Below are positions 20,492 through 29,479 of a stretch of DNA of 49,576 bases, in pieces. Below the pieces are notes generated by a model. That model worked only from the letters and a program-made list of their open reading frames with translations, did no database searches and had not been told where the DNA came from. Source of the stretch: a virus; the IMG/VR virus record IMGVR_UViG_3300009034_000060, positions 1 through 49,576 of that record; one strand, given 5' to 3'. Each line of letters begins with the position of its first letter. Positions within the stretch are counted from its first letter, which is position 1. The translations under genes and the position numbers were made by a program.

Positions 20492-20703
20492 TTCTTTATT
20501 CTTCTCCTTATAAACTGAATTGACCGGATAAGATTATCTACTTTCAGCCTGACTAATATTATATTATCCATAAGTTTTTTCGTGTTTTCCTCGCTTAATA
20601 AATCCCGGACTTCAATTGCTTTTTCTTCCACGTTTTCAAGTATTATGTCAATTTCCTTTTTTAATGAAATGTTTTTAAAGAAATTAATTATCGCTTTTAT
20701 CAT
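20488..20703 (-). CDS. Helical hypothetical protein, 71 aa
   Basis: MIKAIINFFKNISLKKEIDI followed by a long charged helix with heptad-like spacing and a basic end (FIRRRIKK). It overlaps the lipoprotein-like gene by four bases. It could contact the membrane through its amphipathic N-terminus. No family was recognised. Confidence 0.65.
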   Translation of the reverse strand: MIKAIINFFKNISLKKEIDIILENVEEKAIEVRDLLSEENTKKLMDNIILVRLKVDNLIRSIQFIRRRIKK

Positions 20704-20717
20704 CTTTTTTGCCTCCG

Positions 20718-20894
20718 TTATCGTTCTTCAGTTTCCAACCAACCTCTTACCTTATTAAGAGAATCTTTTACATTAAATATTTCTGTCTGTTTTTCATATT
20801 TCTTCTCACCTTTTTTCATTCTGTTTATCCGTTTTATTTTTTCATTGGCTGAATATTCTATTAAGAAAAATGCGTCAAGAACTTTTTCTTTCAT
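20718..20894 (-). CDS. Small charged protein, 58 aa
   Basis: ATG 20894 overlaps the previous stop (ATGA). The product is MKEKVLDAFFLIEYSANEKI then a basic segment and FNVKDSLNKVRGWLETEER. The gene ends at TAA 20718. It is supported by the overlap and by helical, charged composition. Function unknown. Confidence 0.6.
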   Translation of the reverse strand: MKEKVLDAFFLIEYSANEKIKRINRMKKGEKKYEKQTEIFNVKDSLNKVRGWLETEER

Positions 20895-21094
20895 CTTCCG
20901 AAAAATATCTTGTCTATTCCTAACCCCGATATTATCAATCCGAATATTATTTTAAACCAGTTCTGATTATTTTTTATCACTTTCATTTCCCCCTCAATGT
21001 TATACAGCTTTTTAAAATAATGATTCTGCCCCCGCTTTATGCTGTCCAGTTCATCACGGAGATATTTATGGTAATTATGGTTGTCATGTTTCAT
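20891..21094 (-). CDS. XhlA/holin-accessory-like protein, 67 aa
   Basis: A charged N-terminal coiled coil (YLRDELDSIKRGQNHYFKKL) is followed by a single C-terminal membrane helix (WFKIIFGLIISGLGIDKIFF). This matches the layout of haemolysin XhlA-like proteins that work with a holin and endolysin. Position near the endolysin agrees. Identification is by architecture only. Confidence 0.7.
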   Translation of the reverse strand: MKHDNHNYHKYLRDELDSIKRGQNHYFKKLYNIEGEMKVIKNNQNWFKIIFGLIISGLGIDKIFFGR

Positions 21095-21119
21095 ATTAAG
21101 ATGATTATAAGTAGCTTTT

Positions 21120-21479
21120 TCATTTAATCAACAAATCTATTATAATCTGCTTCAATTCATCTAAAGAACCAGCATCTAATATATTCTGTCTTAATATTTC
21201 ATTTTCTGTTGTCTTTTTATCCAGTATATAAGTGTTAATGTCTTTAGCATTGTGATTGGCTACTACATTGTCAATTATTGTCTTTTCCGATACGGATAAC
21301 TCTTTATTACAATGTATAATCATTTTTTCTTGTGATTTCATAACTGTTACGCCTTCAATTTCTGGTATTTCGGCTTGCAGTTCATCCCTTAATTGAACTG
21401 GAAGGACATCTGTTTTCTTATAATTATAATCAAACCCCAACAGAAAAAATAACGGTATCAATAAAAATAATTTTTTCAT
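21120..21479 (-). CDS. Exported hypothetical protein, 119 aa
   Basis: N-terminal signal-like segment MKKLFLLIPLFFLLGFDYNY, then an alpha/beta mature domain (EIEGVTVMKSQEKMIIHCNK). No lipobox is clear. It is encoded between the tail-associated exported protein and the XhlA-like gene and is probably periplasmic. No family was recognised. Confidence 0.7.
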   Translation of the reverse strand: MKKLFLLIPLFFLLGFDYNYKKTDVLPVQLRDELQAEIPEIEGVTVMKSQEKMIIHCNKELSVSEKTIIDNVVANHNAKDINTYILDKKTTENEILRQNILDAGSLDELKQIIIDLLIK

Positions 21480-21488
21480 ATATTCTCC

Positions 21489-22586
21489 TTATTTAAAATA
21501 CCCTATAATTGCCCACCTGCAAACAGTAACTGGAGCAGTATCAGAATACCATTCAAGTTGCTCGTTATCATCAATAGGGCAACTAAATTGCTCTATTAAA
21601 TATGTATTACCAGATGCTGTTTTGAACATAGAAGAATTGGTTGCTCCTTTTTTTCTGAAGTATATTGAACGAGTTGCGGTATGCAAATTATAAATATGAA
21701 TTATAACAGCCTTTGCACCATCAGGTACCCCGGCATCCGTTGAATAAAATACTGTATATGAAGTCGGTGGTGAAGTAGAATCCACATCGGCGTTATAGGC
21801 TCTATCGAGCATGTGTGGATAATCTCCGTCTAATGTCCCCGCCACCGTCACCGTAGAATCGCTATCACTGAAATTAGCGTCGCCTTCCACTACGATAGCC
21901 GTGAAAGTCGTTTGATTATTATTAAAATGCCAATCTCCTGTAATTACTTCATCGTCTGCTTTCGTGCAATCCCCTGCCCCTGCTGGAGTATTCCATATCG
22001 GTACTGTGCCAGTTTCCAAATATTGCCCAGCAGTGCCTGATGAAAGAGCAACCCATTTAGTTCCATTATAGTACATGAGGTCGCCTGCTTTTGACCCTAT
22101 TCCCATTAAGGCAGTGGTTATATTAACGGAGGCTATGTCAAGTTGGAAAGCAGTGCTATCACTCTTTGTGGCGGATAAAAATGTATTTGTAGAATCCACT
22201 CCATCCCACCTGTCGCTATCATAAGCCTTCCATGATGGTGTTGTCAAATTTACTTGAAAATACGTGCTGTCGTGGGAATCTAGTGTATCAGCGTTTAATC
22301 CACTCCCACTTCCGGCACCGGAAATATTAGTTACAGGTAAAACTAAAGAATAAGAAGAAACATAGAGATTATATGTAGACGTAGAAACTCCCCCAACTTG
22401 AAAGGAATTTCTTACTCTAACACTCTCATGTATCCCATCAGTTGTACTATGTTCTATTGCAAAAGCAGTTCTGGCAGAATTAAAATCATCTTTAGCTGAA
22501 CCAGTAGGAACTGCTAGAGGCCAACCTGCGAATCCTATGGTTTTGAAAGAAAGAAAAAAAAGTAAAATAAATATAAGTTTTTTCAT
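21489..22586 (-). CDS. Exported fibre-like protein, 365 aa
   Basis: Begins with a clear Sec signal peptide (MKKLIFILLFFLSFKTIGFA then GWPL). The mature part reads like a phage tail fibre: LNADTLDSHDSTYFQVN, DRWDGVDSTNTFLSA, GTAGQYLETGTVPIWNTPAG and a beta-rich C-terminal domain. It is encoded directly after tail genes, as expected for a receptor-binding protein. Virion proteins fold in the cytoplasm, so a signal peptide is unexpected. Alternatives are a surface-displayed adhesin or a non-cleaved hydrophobic N-terminus used for virion attachment. Confidence 0.82.
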   Translation of the reverse strand: MKKLIFILLFFLSFKTIGFAGWPLAVPTGSAKDDFNSARTAFAIEHSTTDGIHESVRVRNSFQVGGVSTSTYNLYVSSYSLVLPVTNISGAGSGSGLNADTLDSHDSTYFQVNLTTPSWKAYDSDRWDGVDSTNTFLSATKSDSTAFQLDIASVNITTALMGIGSKAGDLMYYNGTKWVALSSGTAGQYLETGTVPIWNTPAGAGDCTKADDEVITGDWHFNNNQTTFTAIVVEGDANFSDSDSTVTVAGTLDGDYPHMLDRAYNADVDSTSPPTSYTVFYSTDAGVPDGAKAVIIHIYNLHTATRSIYFRKKGATNSSMFKTASGNTYLIEQFSCPIDDNEQLEWYSDTAPVTVCRWAIIGYFK

Positions 22587-23198
22587 CTACTTAACTCCCT
22601 TAAATAATTTGGCGGAAAAAAAAGTATTTACATTGCCTGTTAAATTTATAGACGTGATATTTGAGGATGTGTTCGACCATTTACCAACCATATTATTTAT
22701 GAGGAAATTATCCTCAGTACTATGTATTCCAGAATATTTTGCGATAATTGCTCGTGGTTGTCCTGTTTTCGCTCCGATCCAACATTCAATCAAATGTTGC
22801 TGTACATGAGTTGTAAAGCGTATTTGCGTATCCGCTGTGGTATAGTATACAGCATGTTCAGCTACTGCTCCGAGTCTACCAGATTGGTGAATAATAGTGG
22901 AGTAATTATTGCCAGAATCAGCATTGAAACGAAGTTCTATAGTTGCGGTTGCGGTTGCTATACCGTTAATAATTAAATGATAAAACAAATCCGTATCACC
23001 ATCCAATCCAGTGAACGATCCCAAACTTGTACGACTTCCGACTAGCTTCAAATAAGTGCTCTCTAATGCAGCATCTTTTAACGGCGGTGCTCCCGAATCG
23101 CCATTAGCCATTGCAGTATGGTTTGCGTGCATTTGATTAAGTTTTGTGGAACTAACTGGTTTTTCTTCAAAAGCCCAACTAACATCCGTCCAAGTCAT
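22587..23198 (-). CDS. Tail/baseplate-associated protein, 203 aa
   Basis: Starts MTWTDVSWAFEEKPVSSTKL and continues NQMHANHTAMANG, the usual beginning of phage tail proteins that follow baseplate genes. Many glycine/serine-rich strands follow, with no signal peptide. It directly abuts the exported fibre-like gene (the stop touches the next start) and is likely its virion partner. Confidence 0.78.
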   Translation of the reverse strand: MTWTDVSWAFEEKPVSSTKLNQMHANHTAMANGDSGAPPLKDAALESTYLKLVGSRTSLGSFTGLDGDTDLFYHLIINGIATATATIELRFNADSGNNYSTIIHQSGRLGAVAEHAVYYTTADTQIRFTTHVQQHLIECWIGAKTGQPRAIIAKYSGIHSTEDNFLINNMVGKWSNTSSNITSINLTGNVNTFFSAKLFKGVK

Positions 23199-23206
23199 AT
23201 AACCTC

Positions 23207-24427
23207 CTAAATTAAAGCATAATCGGAATCATCTAGTCCGATATTTGCGTTATCTAATTCTGACCATCTGAAATATATTGTAAGAAATCCATAAATCATT
23301 CCTTTGCCATCCATTGGTTGGAATGATATTTTTTTAATTTTCAAATACTGACTAGACCATCCTAAAAAGGATAAAGTCGAAATTAAACAGATACCAAGCT
23401 CAAGTTTAAGTGTTTCTAAAGTACCGGAAAAAGAAAATTCCTCATAAGGATCCTTAGTTTTCGCAAGTTTTCTTTCAGCGAAATTAGTAGCGGACCCGGA
23501 ATCATGGTGCCATACATAACCAGCTTCATCGGTATCATAGACGCCATAATTGGTCTGCGAAGCAGTATCCTGTACCGTAACCGAACCATCCCAAACCTTA
23601 GTGGAAGGGGTATATCCATAACTCACAAGATACTTATTGATAACATCTGAACGTTTGAAATCTATAGACGGGATTTCTGTAATTTTGTTAGAGTTAAAAG
23701 TTTCGGGTGTTCCTGAAATTTCTTCAAGCCACATTGAGCATACTACCTTCCCTTCCCCATCAACATAGATGGTCGAATTCGTAAGGAAGGCAATTTTTTT
23801 TAAGGCTCCTTTTATGGAACTACCTTTAAATTCTGCTTTTAAATTATATCCAATTGAGGCGCAAGTTGTTTTCCATTCAGCCCATTTAGTGTAATCTATA
23901 TCTGGATTTGAAGCATCTGCTGTGGAGGAAAGCCCTCCATAAGTAGTTAGGATGCTCCAGACCATATCCGCAGGATTCCAGACGCTTGTATAAAAATCTA
24001 ACGGGCTACCGGAAGTTCCTAAAATCTTTTCAAAAGTGTAGCCTGCTTTATCCCTGAAAACCAACGTTACATTAACTCCGCTATAACTTACGTCTTCAAG
24101 TCGGCCTCTGAATAAATAGTATGCCCCGTCTCCCCATGTAAGGTTATCCCATAAACGATTATCCCACAATCCCATACCGAACCCTATTCTTACTGAACCT
24201 TCCTTTGTTATCCAGGAGGATTTATTGGCTTTGATAGTATTAAAAGTTCCGTCTGTATTGCTTAGTGTGATAGAGATATTCCCTGCAACAATATAGTCAG
24301 CATCTCTGGATATAGGAGAAACAGAGGCAACATAATGGCTATAATCTGTTCCATTAAAAATAAAATAGACTTTCGGTTCGGATTCCTGTGCTTCAAGTTG
24401 GCTTTTTATATAAGCAGAAATAGCCAT
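23207..24427 (-). CDS. Baseplate/tail hub protein, 406 aa
   Basis: The N-terminal domain (YFIFNGTDYSHYVASVSPIS, IVAGNISITLSNTDGTFNTI) and the middle (IYVDGEGKVVCSMWLEEISG) resemble hub-type tail proteins of siphoviruses encoded after the tape measure and distal tail genes. Length and place agree. It probably caps the tail tube and carries the fibres. Confidence 0.78.
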   Translation of the reverse strand: MAISAYIKSQLEAQESEPKVYFIFNGTDYSHYVASVSPISRDADYIVAGNISITLSNTDGTFNTIKANKSSWITKEGSVRIGFGMGLWDNRLWDNLTWGDGAYYLFRGRLEDVSYSGVNVTLVFRDKAGYTFEKILGTSGSPLDFYTSVWNPADMVWSILTTYGGLSSTADASNPDIDYTKWAEWKTTCASIGYNLKAEFKGSSIKGALKKIAFLTNSTIYVDGEGKVVCSMWLEEISGTPETFNSNKITEIPSIDFKRSDVINKYLVSYGYTPSTKVWDGSVTVQDTASQTNYGVYDTDEAGYVWHHDSGSATNFAERKLAKTKDPYEEFSFSGTLETLKLELGICLISTLSFLGWSSQYLKIKKISFQPMDGKGMIYGFLTIYFRWSELDNANIGLDDSDYALI

Positions 24428-24792
24428 TATACTTGCTCCAGATACAAAGTTCCTTTAAAGAAAGTTTCCCATTCTATGCCTGAGAACTCAAGTAAAGGGC
24501 GTTCTGTGTTAACAATCTTAATACTGTATTTTGTGGCGGGTGAATTGACTAAATCTGGATAGAAATCTAACAAGGTAATAGAATCCCACCATGTATTAAT
24601 TTGGTCGCTTTTGTACTGTTCAAGAAAAACAATAGGAATTTCCCATGAAAGTTTTTTGAAATATTTATAAACATATAATGATCCATCAATAGCTCTTTGA
24701 GTTACTCGCCTAAAAACATCGGGTTTACGATAACCCAATGAAGGGTCAAATTCTATTTCCGTGCTAGTATAAACTAACTTCATTACAGCCAT
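24427..24792 (-). CDS. Distal tail-like protein, 121 aa
   Basis: Starts MAVMKLVYTSTEIEFDPSLG, beta-rich, ending LEFSGIEWETFFKGTLYLEQ. The gene lies between tape measure and hub, the usual place of a small distal tail protein. It overlaps both neighbours by a base or so. Recognition is from order and fold pattern. Confidence 0.7.
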   Translation of the reverse strand: MAVMKLVYTSTEIEFDPSLGYRKPDVFRRVTQRAIDGSLYVYKYFKKLSWEIPIVFLEQYKSDQINTWWDSITLLDFYPDLVNSPATKYSIKIVNTERPLLEFSGIEWETFFKGTLYLEQV

Positions 24793-26603
24793 TATACTTG
24801 TACCACTGTTTCCATTTTACCTTCCCGTGCCAAGAGTTTGAACGCATCAAAAATCTTAGTTTCAACAATATCTTTAATCTGAGACGGACTGGCTTGTCTG
24901 AAATCCTCAAGAGTTGTAACTCCGGGAAGTTGGATATTTATATTTGATATATTTATCCCGCCAGTTCTCCCTAATTTATTCAACGGTATAACCGCTTCCG
25001 GCCCGGCTTCACCTACTATCCCAAGAGTTGGTTTAGTTACTATTCCACCCTCAGCGAATTTAGCGATAGCCGCTGAAGCTGCCGCCGCTGCCGCTAACCC
25101 AAGAACAAGTCCAACAAAGGGTATCCCAGCATAAGCACTTACAGATTTCGCTCCTGCTTCTGAGGTAGACGTGGCTTTAGTTAAAAGGGATTCCTCTATT
25201 TTCTTAGCCATTATTTTTTCAATAACACTTGAAGTTGTATTGAGTATGCCTGTCATTAAATGTTTATGAATATTAGCCATGTCTTTTTCACCCGAAGCCA
25301 TCATCTTGAAAGCTCCAACAAAATTAGTTGCGATACCGCTTGCGACTTCTTGATTTATTGTGGCCAATTCTTCGGCCCTTAATTTGGAGGCATCAAATTG
25401 TTCTATTTCGGCTTGTGCTCTTAATTCTCTTTGTTCCTGTTCCAAATCCCATAACATGCTTTGGAGTTCAATAAAATGTTCTGTCTTTGCTTCACCTGTT
25501 TCTTTCAATAATTCGAGCTCAGCTTCAGCCTCGGCAATCCTATCTTGAAGCGTAATTTCCCCGATTTTAATTTTATATTCCCTGAGTGCATCTGCATATT
25601 TCTTACTTTCTTCCAGTGCTTTTTCTTCATTCTTTACTATCGTGTCGGTTTTCTTTTTATGCACACCGGCGGAATATCCCCATCCGTCAACTTCGCCTTT
25701 AGTCATTTTTTCAGAGGATTCAGCAATTTCCTCAAATGCTTTCTTTGCCGTTTCCGTCATCTTTGCAGAAGAATCCCTTGATATTTCTACTAATTTTTTC
25801 CAATCCCGATTCCATATAGCAACCAGAATTTTCGTCCCTGTGACTAAAGAATTAACAGCTAGTGATATCGCCGAAGCAACACCGACCGTTACCTTCTGAA
25901 CCAAAGGCAATATAGGTTTTATTGCTTCTATTATATCTATGATACCGGGGATAAGTGCTTCACCGATTTTTTCGGAAACATCGCCTATAAGATTACGGAA
26001 TTGGATTAATGGCCCGGTTCCTTTCTTTGCTACCGCTTCGGCTTGCCCGCCGAAGCGTTTTTCAAGTTCACCTAAAACATAATCAAAACCTTCCGCTTCA
26101 AATGTGGTAGCATCAAGTTGAACTCCGTATCTTTGTAACATCATTAAGTTACCAGCAGCAGCTTTACCCAAATCGGTTGCAGCAGCTACAACATCTTTAC
26201 CCATAGCCGTAGCCCAATCAAGAGTCGCCTCTGTAGCACCTTCAAGTTGTTCTGGCATGACTCCCAATTGTAATAACATAGCTTGAGCAGCTATAATTTG
26301 TTCATCACCGAATTTGGTAACTTTTTGAAGAGCAGCAGCATGGTCGGTAATTTGTTTCGTTACTTCTTCGTTTTCAATGCCGAGAGTTCTTAGAACAGCA
26401 TTAAGTTTTGCAATAGCTTCTTCTTGTTTACCGTAGGCTTTAATTACAGTGGATATGGCCTTAGTAACCCCAGCAGCCATTATAAGATGTGGTAATGTGA
26501 TAAGTTTTTTGACAGAACCCTTTATCTTCTCACCCATAGTTTTAACTTGGGCTGAAGCCTGATCTTTAGCTTTAATTACAATTTCTAAAACATTTTTTGC
26601 CAT
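24792..26603 (-). CDS. Tail tape measure protein, 603 aa
   Basis: N-terminal MAKNVLEIVIKAKDQASAQV is typical. A long helical body (KAYGKQEEAIAKLNAVLRTL ... VKKGTGPLIQFRNLIGDVSE) includes coiled-coil segments and hydrophobic stretches (VGLVLGLAAAAAASAAIAKF). The C-terminal GIVGEAGPEAVIPLNKLG motif is nearly universal in tape measures. At about 1.5 angstrom per residue the tail would be roughly 90 nm long (inference). A terminator-like hairpin precedes the gene, probably lowering its expression relative to the tube protein. Confidence 0.95.
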   Translation of the reverse strand: MAKNVLEIVIKAKDQASAQVKTMGEKIKGSVKKLITLPHLIMAAGVTKAISTVIKAYGKQEEAIAKLNAVLRTLGIENEEVTKQITDHAAALQKVTKFGDEQIIAAQAMLLQLGVMPEQLEGATEATLDWATAMGKDVVAAATDLGKAAAGNLMMLQRYGVQLDATTFEAEGFDYVLGELEKRFGGQAEAVAKKGTGPLIQFRNLIGDVSEKIGEALIPGIIDIIEAIKPILPLVQKVTVGVASAISLAVNSLVTGTKILVAIWNRDWKKLVEISRDSSAKMTETAKKAFEEIAESSEKMTKGEVDGWGYSAGVHKKKTDTIVKNEEKALEESKKYADALREYKIKIGEITLQDRIAEAEAELELLKETGEAKTEHFIELQSMLWDLEQEQRELRAQAEIEQFDASKLRAEELATINQEVASGIATNFVGAFKMMASGEKDMANIHKHLMTGILNTTSSVIEKIMAKKIEESLLTKATSTSEAGAKSVSAYAGIPFVGLVLGLAAAAAASAAIAKFAEGGIVTKPTLGIVGEAGPEAVIPLNKLGRTGGINISNINIQLPGVTTLEDFRQASPSQIKDIVETKIFDAFKLLAREGKMETVVQV

Positions 26604-26613
26604 CTATTCTCCT

Positions 26614-26658
26614 AAAAATAAAACCCGACCTCTTGCTACAAAAAAACAAGAAGTCGGG
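26614..26658 (-). terminator. Terminator-like hairpin between tail tube and tape measure
   Basis: Minus strand CCCGACTTCTTG (26658-26647) pairs with CAAGAGGTCGGG (26635-26624), one G-U pair, followed by TTTTATTTTT. It lies about 10 bases upstream of the tape measure ATG. It fits partial termination between the abundant tube protein and the rare tape measure. No tail-assembly chaperone gene is found in this gap. Confidence 0.88.
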
Positions 26659-26705
26659 CTTCCTTCTGCCTCCACTCAACTTCCAATATTTAATTTTTTT
26701 AAAAA

Positions 26706-28109
26706 CTAAGGCGCTAAAGTATTGTTTGATAAAAATAATTTAAACGGATACTTCGCCGTAGAATCATATTTTATTTTCATTGTCGCGCCCACAACAATAC
26801 GTCCCGGTCCCGCCACGTTTATTGGATATGCCGTAAAACGAACACGTGGAAAATAAAACGCAAACCAGTAATCATGGTCGCCGGTTATCGCTGCGCCTCT
26901 GAAATATAACAGCATTTCCTTAGTAGTCCAGCCGTCATAATAAGCCCATTCGGTTGTATCGTCAACGATCATTGTCGGTGATAATGTTCCGACCCTGTAC
27001 GCATCGGCATCTATTCTGCCGATATCTTTTGAGTTATTAAGTAATGGTATAGGAATGAGTCCATTCTCAAGAGTCATACTCAGAGTCTCAATTTTATTGC
27101 TTGCACTGAAAACTTCAAAAGTATCATCAACAGCAGGCGCTGTTATAAGAGTATCTTCAAAAGTCAGTATATCCGCTGTATTTGATTTAATTTTTACAAT
27201 CTGGTCTTTACCTGTACCGGTCTTAATCCAGCATAAATCACCGATATGAGCATTCGCTGTAAATGCTCCGGTATCGGTTAGAGTCGTTGTAGAACCCGCT
27301 GTTGCTACGCCGGTTACAGCGCTTCCTAATGCTATTACTGACTGGTTCCACCGGAAGGGTTCCGTATCTGGCATAGTCGGGGTTGTATCGGCTAATAAAG
27401 TAAAACCCTTACCTATTAAAGAAGCGGTGAGTTTGAGTATCTTATCGCCTACTCCATAGGAAAAAGCCAACGTATTTGCCACACATCCATTATATTGAAA
27501 GGCAGGTGTTGCCCCTGCTAAGTCCCGGTGAATTTCAAATGTATATGGCGGTAATACGCAGTTCTCTGGGCCTGTTCGGATTTCGTATCTGGAAACTGTG
27601 GTTGGAGTCGCCGACCACGCTGCTACTGTAATTGTGGTTTCAGTATTATCCGTTATAATTCTCCAGTCCCCGGCACCAGGGCCAGCATAAATATGTACCC
27701 ATCTTCCTATATGTTCATCAATCGTCCATGCTTGTGTGCCGTCTGTCAAAGTCGTGGCATCCCCCGCCGTTGCAATAGAATCGTATAATCTTATCTTTGA
27801 TTGCGGTGTGAATACATGAGTATAGCTTCCAGTATTATTAGTCGTTATGGGAGCGCCATTCCAGCTACGCATAAAATAACTCAATGCTGCCGGGTGGACT
27901 TCGGTAACGATATCGCCTGCCACAGTATTTCCACCCTCATAACTGACTGGTTCATCTCGTCTAGCGTTTTGTGCTGTAGAAATGAGTTCTTCAATACTTT
28001 TACTAAGGGTCTCGCTGACTATTTTAAGGTAATCAGTCGCCCCTACCGGAGTCCCCCAAATTACTTCTTTGGCTATACCCGCATGACTAAGTTGTCCGTG
28101 TGCTCCCAT
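26706..28109 (-). CDS. Major tail tube protein with two inserted beta domains, 467 aa
   Basis: The start (HAGIAKEVIWGTPVGATDYL followed by KIVSETLSKSIEEL) matches phage tail tube proteins. The protein is far longer than simple tubes because two related beta-rich segments are inserted, residues about 111-180 (IATAGDATTLTDGTQAWTID ... RYEIRTG) and 266-336 (VATAGSTTTLTDTGAFTANA ... TFEVFSA). A third relative lies in the capsid protein (34130-36652). These may decorate the tail surface. The gene lies upstream of the tape measure, as expected. Confidence 0.87.
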   Translation of the reverse strand: MGAHGQLSHAGIAKEVIWGTPVGATDYLKIVSETLSKSIEELISTAQNARRDEPVSYEGGNTVAGDIVTEVHPAALSYFMRSWNGAPITTNNTGSYTHVFTPQSKIRLYDSIATAGDATTLTDGTQAWTIDEHIGRWVHIYAGPGAGDWRIITDNTETTITVAAWSATPTTVSRYEIRTGPENCVLPPYTFEIHRDLAGATPAFQYNGCVANTLAFSYGVGDKILKLTASLIGKGFTLLADTTPTMPDTEPFRWNQSVIALGSAVTGVATAGSTTTLTDTGAFTANAHIGDLCWIKTGTGKDQIVKIKSNTADILTFEDTLITAPAVDDTFEVFSASNKIETLSMTLENGLIPIPLLNNSKDIGRIDADAYRVGTLSPTMIVDDTTEWAYYDGWTTKEMLLYFRGAAITGDHDYWFAFYFPRVRFTAYPINVAGPGRIVVGATMKIKYDSTAKYPFKLFLSNNTLAP

Positions 28110-28291
28110 TATTTACCTCCCTTATCTTTTACGATTTTAGTTTTCTTTTCTTTAACTTCCTTTATTTCTTTTCCCAAGCCCTGACTAATAAGTTGATTAC
28201 CCAGCTCCTCGTTCACAATTAGTATATCGTCTTTCTTTACTAAACCCTGGTCAGGTAAAATCCTGTTATCGCCTATCCATTTTATTTTCAC
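28109..28291 (-). CDS. Small connector-region protein, paralogue 1 (60 aa)
   Basis: MKIKWIGDNRILPDQGLVKK then DDILIVNEELGNQLISQGLG and a lysine-rich tail. The N-terminal 45 residues match those of the next gene upstream (KIRWLAETRVLPGIGHVREG). Similar small proteins occur between connector and tube genes in siphoviruses; role unknown. Confidence 0.75.
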   Translation of the reverse strand: MKIKWIGDNRILPDQGLVKKDDILIVNEELGNQLISQGLGKEIKEVKEKKTKIVKDKGGK

Positions 28292-28304
28292 TTTGGCCTC
28301 CCGT

Positions 28305-28508
28305 TTATTTTTTAGTCGATTTTCTTCTTGTATTTTTCTTCGCTTTCGGCTTGACTAAAACAGTCGATTTTTCTTCCTCGACTTTTTCCGCTTGATTCTT
28401 TTCTATAAGTCCTAATCCTGTTTCGGTATTAACATTTAAAATCAAACCTTCCCTAACATGTCCTATTCCCGGCAATACTCTTGTTTCTGCTAACCATCTT
28501 ATTTTCAT
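28305..28508 (-). CDS. Small connector-region protein, paralogue 2 (67 aa)
   Basis: MKIRWLAETRVLPGIGHVRE followed by GLILNVNTETGLGLIEKNQA and a very basic tail (KPKAKKNTRRKSTKK). It is a tandem duplicate of the gene at 28109-28291, with different tails. The basic C-terminus might contact DNA at the portal vertex (inference). Confidence 0.75.
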   Translation of the reverse strand: MKIRWLAETRVLPGIGHVREGLILNVNTETGLGLIEKNQAEKVEEEKSTVLVKPKAKKNTRRKSTKK

Positions 28509-28517
28509 AAAATCCTC

Positions 28518-28964
28518 CTAATACTGTATCTCGCTTTGCACTTCCAATAAAATTTCACAGTAATGGCAAAGCACACTTCCGAACATTCGCAATTCCGATA
28601 TAGTAACTTTCGGCGGTTCGGACATAACTACAACTCCGTCTAAATCCGGCAACGCCCTGAATGTATTACAAACAGTTTCGTTAAAATCTTCAAAAGTGAT
28701 CTGCGATGAATTAGCGTCATCGAATCCATAAAAATGTCTTAACACAAAAGCATAAGTTCTGTAATTCGTTCTTGATGTCCCTTCTTCCTCGTCAGCGTCC
28801 CGCATCTGCATTACCCAGCCGTCGATCTTGTTTGCAGAAGTTTTAAATAAACTTATAAAATCAGCCCATTGTGAGGCATAGCGTTCTCTGTTATAGACTT
28901 TCCCTATTCCGGTAACTCCCGATAGCACTGTTTTTATCTTCGTTCTTATCGTCGATAAACTCAT
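28518..28964 (-). CDS. Tail terminator-like protein, 148 aa
   Basis: Starts MSLSTIRTKIKTVLSGVTGI and contains a YRTYAFVLRHFYGFDDANSS segment. Size, order (after the HK97 gp10-like gene, before the tube) and alternating helix/strand pattern fit a tail terminator or neck protein. It overlaps the previous gene by four bases. Confidence 0.72.
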   Translation of the reverse strand: MSLSTIRTKIKTVLSGVTGIGKVYNRERYASQWADFISLFKTSANKIDGWVMQMRDADEEEGTSRTNYRTYAFVLRHFYGFDDANSSQITFEDFNETVCNTFRALPDLDGVVVMSEPPKVTISELRMFGSVLCHYCEILLEVQSEIQY

Positions 28965-29479
28965 CCGCCCAGCCTTTTGACTATTCTGTCTCTGGCTTCG
29001 CCTAGAAGTTTCAAAATCGTACCCTGCTCCTGCTTAAAAGTATTTTCAAACATCTTCCAGCCCTTTGTATGGGGCGGAGCAAATCCCCTGTTCTTAATCG
29101 CCCGGGCTATCAAAAAAACCGACTGTCTTATGCTTCTGCCTTCTTTCGGTGATATCCCTTTCTTAACAAACCAGTTTTCTAAAGCTTCGAAATTAGGCCA
29201 TTTACCTGTTTGCCTGCCATGTTCTATTGGTAAAGCATATTTAGACGGTGTTCCCACTCTGCCATAAATTTCTAATGCCTTGCCCTCGATAGCAGTTGTA
29301 ATCGAGTTACCTAAATCCTGCTGAAATACCGGTGTCTTTTCAAAGACCTTTCCGTGTAAGTGCATTACACTGGCTTCAAGAGATTTCCGCATTTCCGTCT
29401 CATAAACTTCCGGCGCACGTTTTGCGAGCTTCCAGAAGTCGCCTTTAAATGAAGTCGTAATCGAAAAAGGCTGTCCCAT
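28961..29479 (-). CDS. HK97 gp10-like head-tail protein, 172 aa
   Basis: SFKGDFWKLAKRAPEVYETE at the start, a middle VFEKTPVFQQDLGNSITTAI and YALPIEHGRQTGKWPNFEAL are typical of HK97 gp10-type connector or tail-completion proteins, which have the T/P..G.L..SI ... Y...iE.G pattern. It is placed correctly between the adaptor and terminator genes. Confidence 0.83.
   Translation of the reverse strand: MGQPFSITTSFKGDFWKLAKRAPEVYETEMRKSLEASVMHLHGKVFEKTPVFQQDLGNSITTAIEGKALEIYGRVGTPSKYALPIEHGRQTGKWPNFEALENWFVKKGISPKEGRSIRQSVFLIARAIKNRGFAPPHTKGWKMFENTFKQEQGTILKLLGEARDRIVKRLGG

Noticed and set aside
23416-23619. Minus-strand frame of 67 codons inside the tail hub gene
   Set aside because: Lies wholly inside a well supported larger gene in another frame and has no ribosome site.
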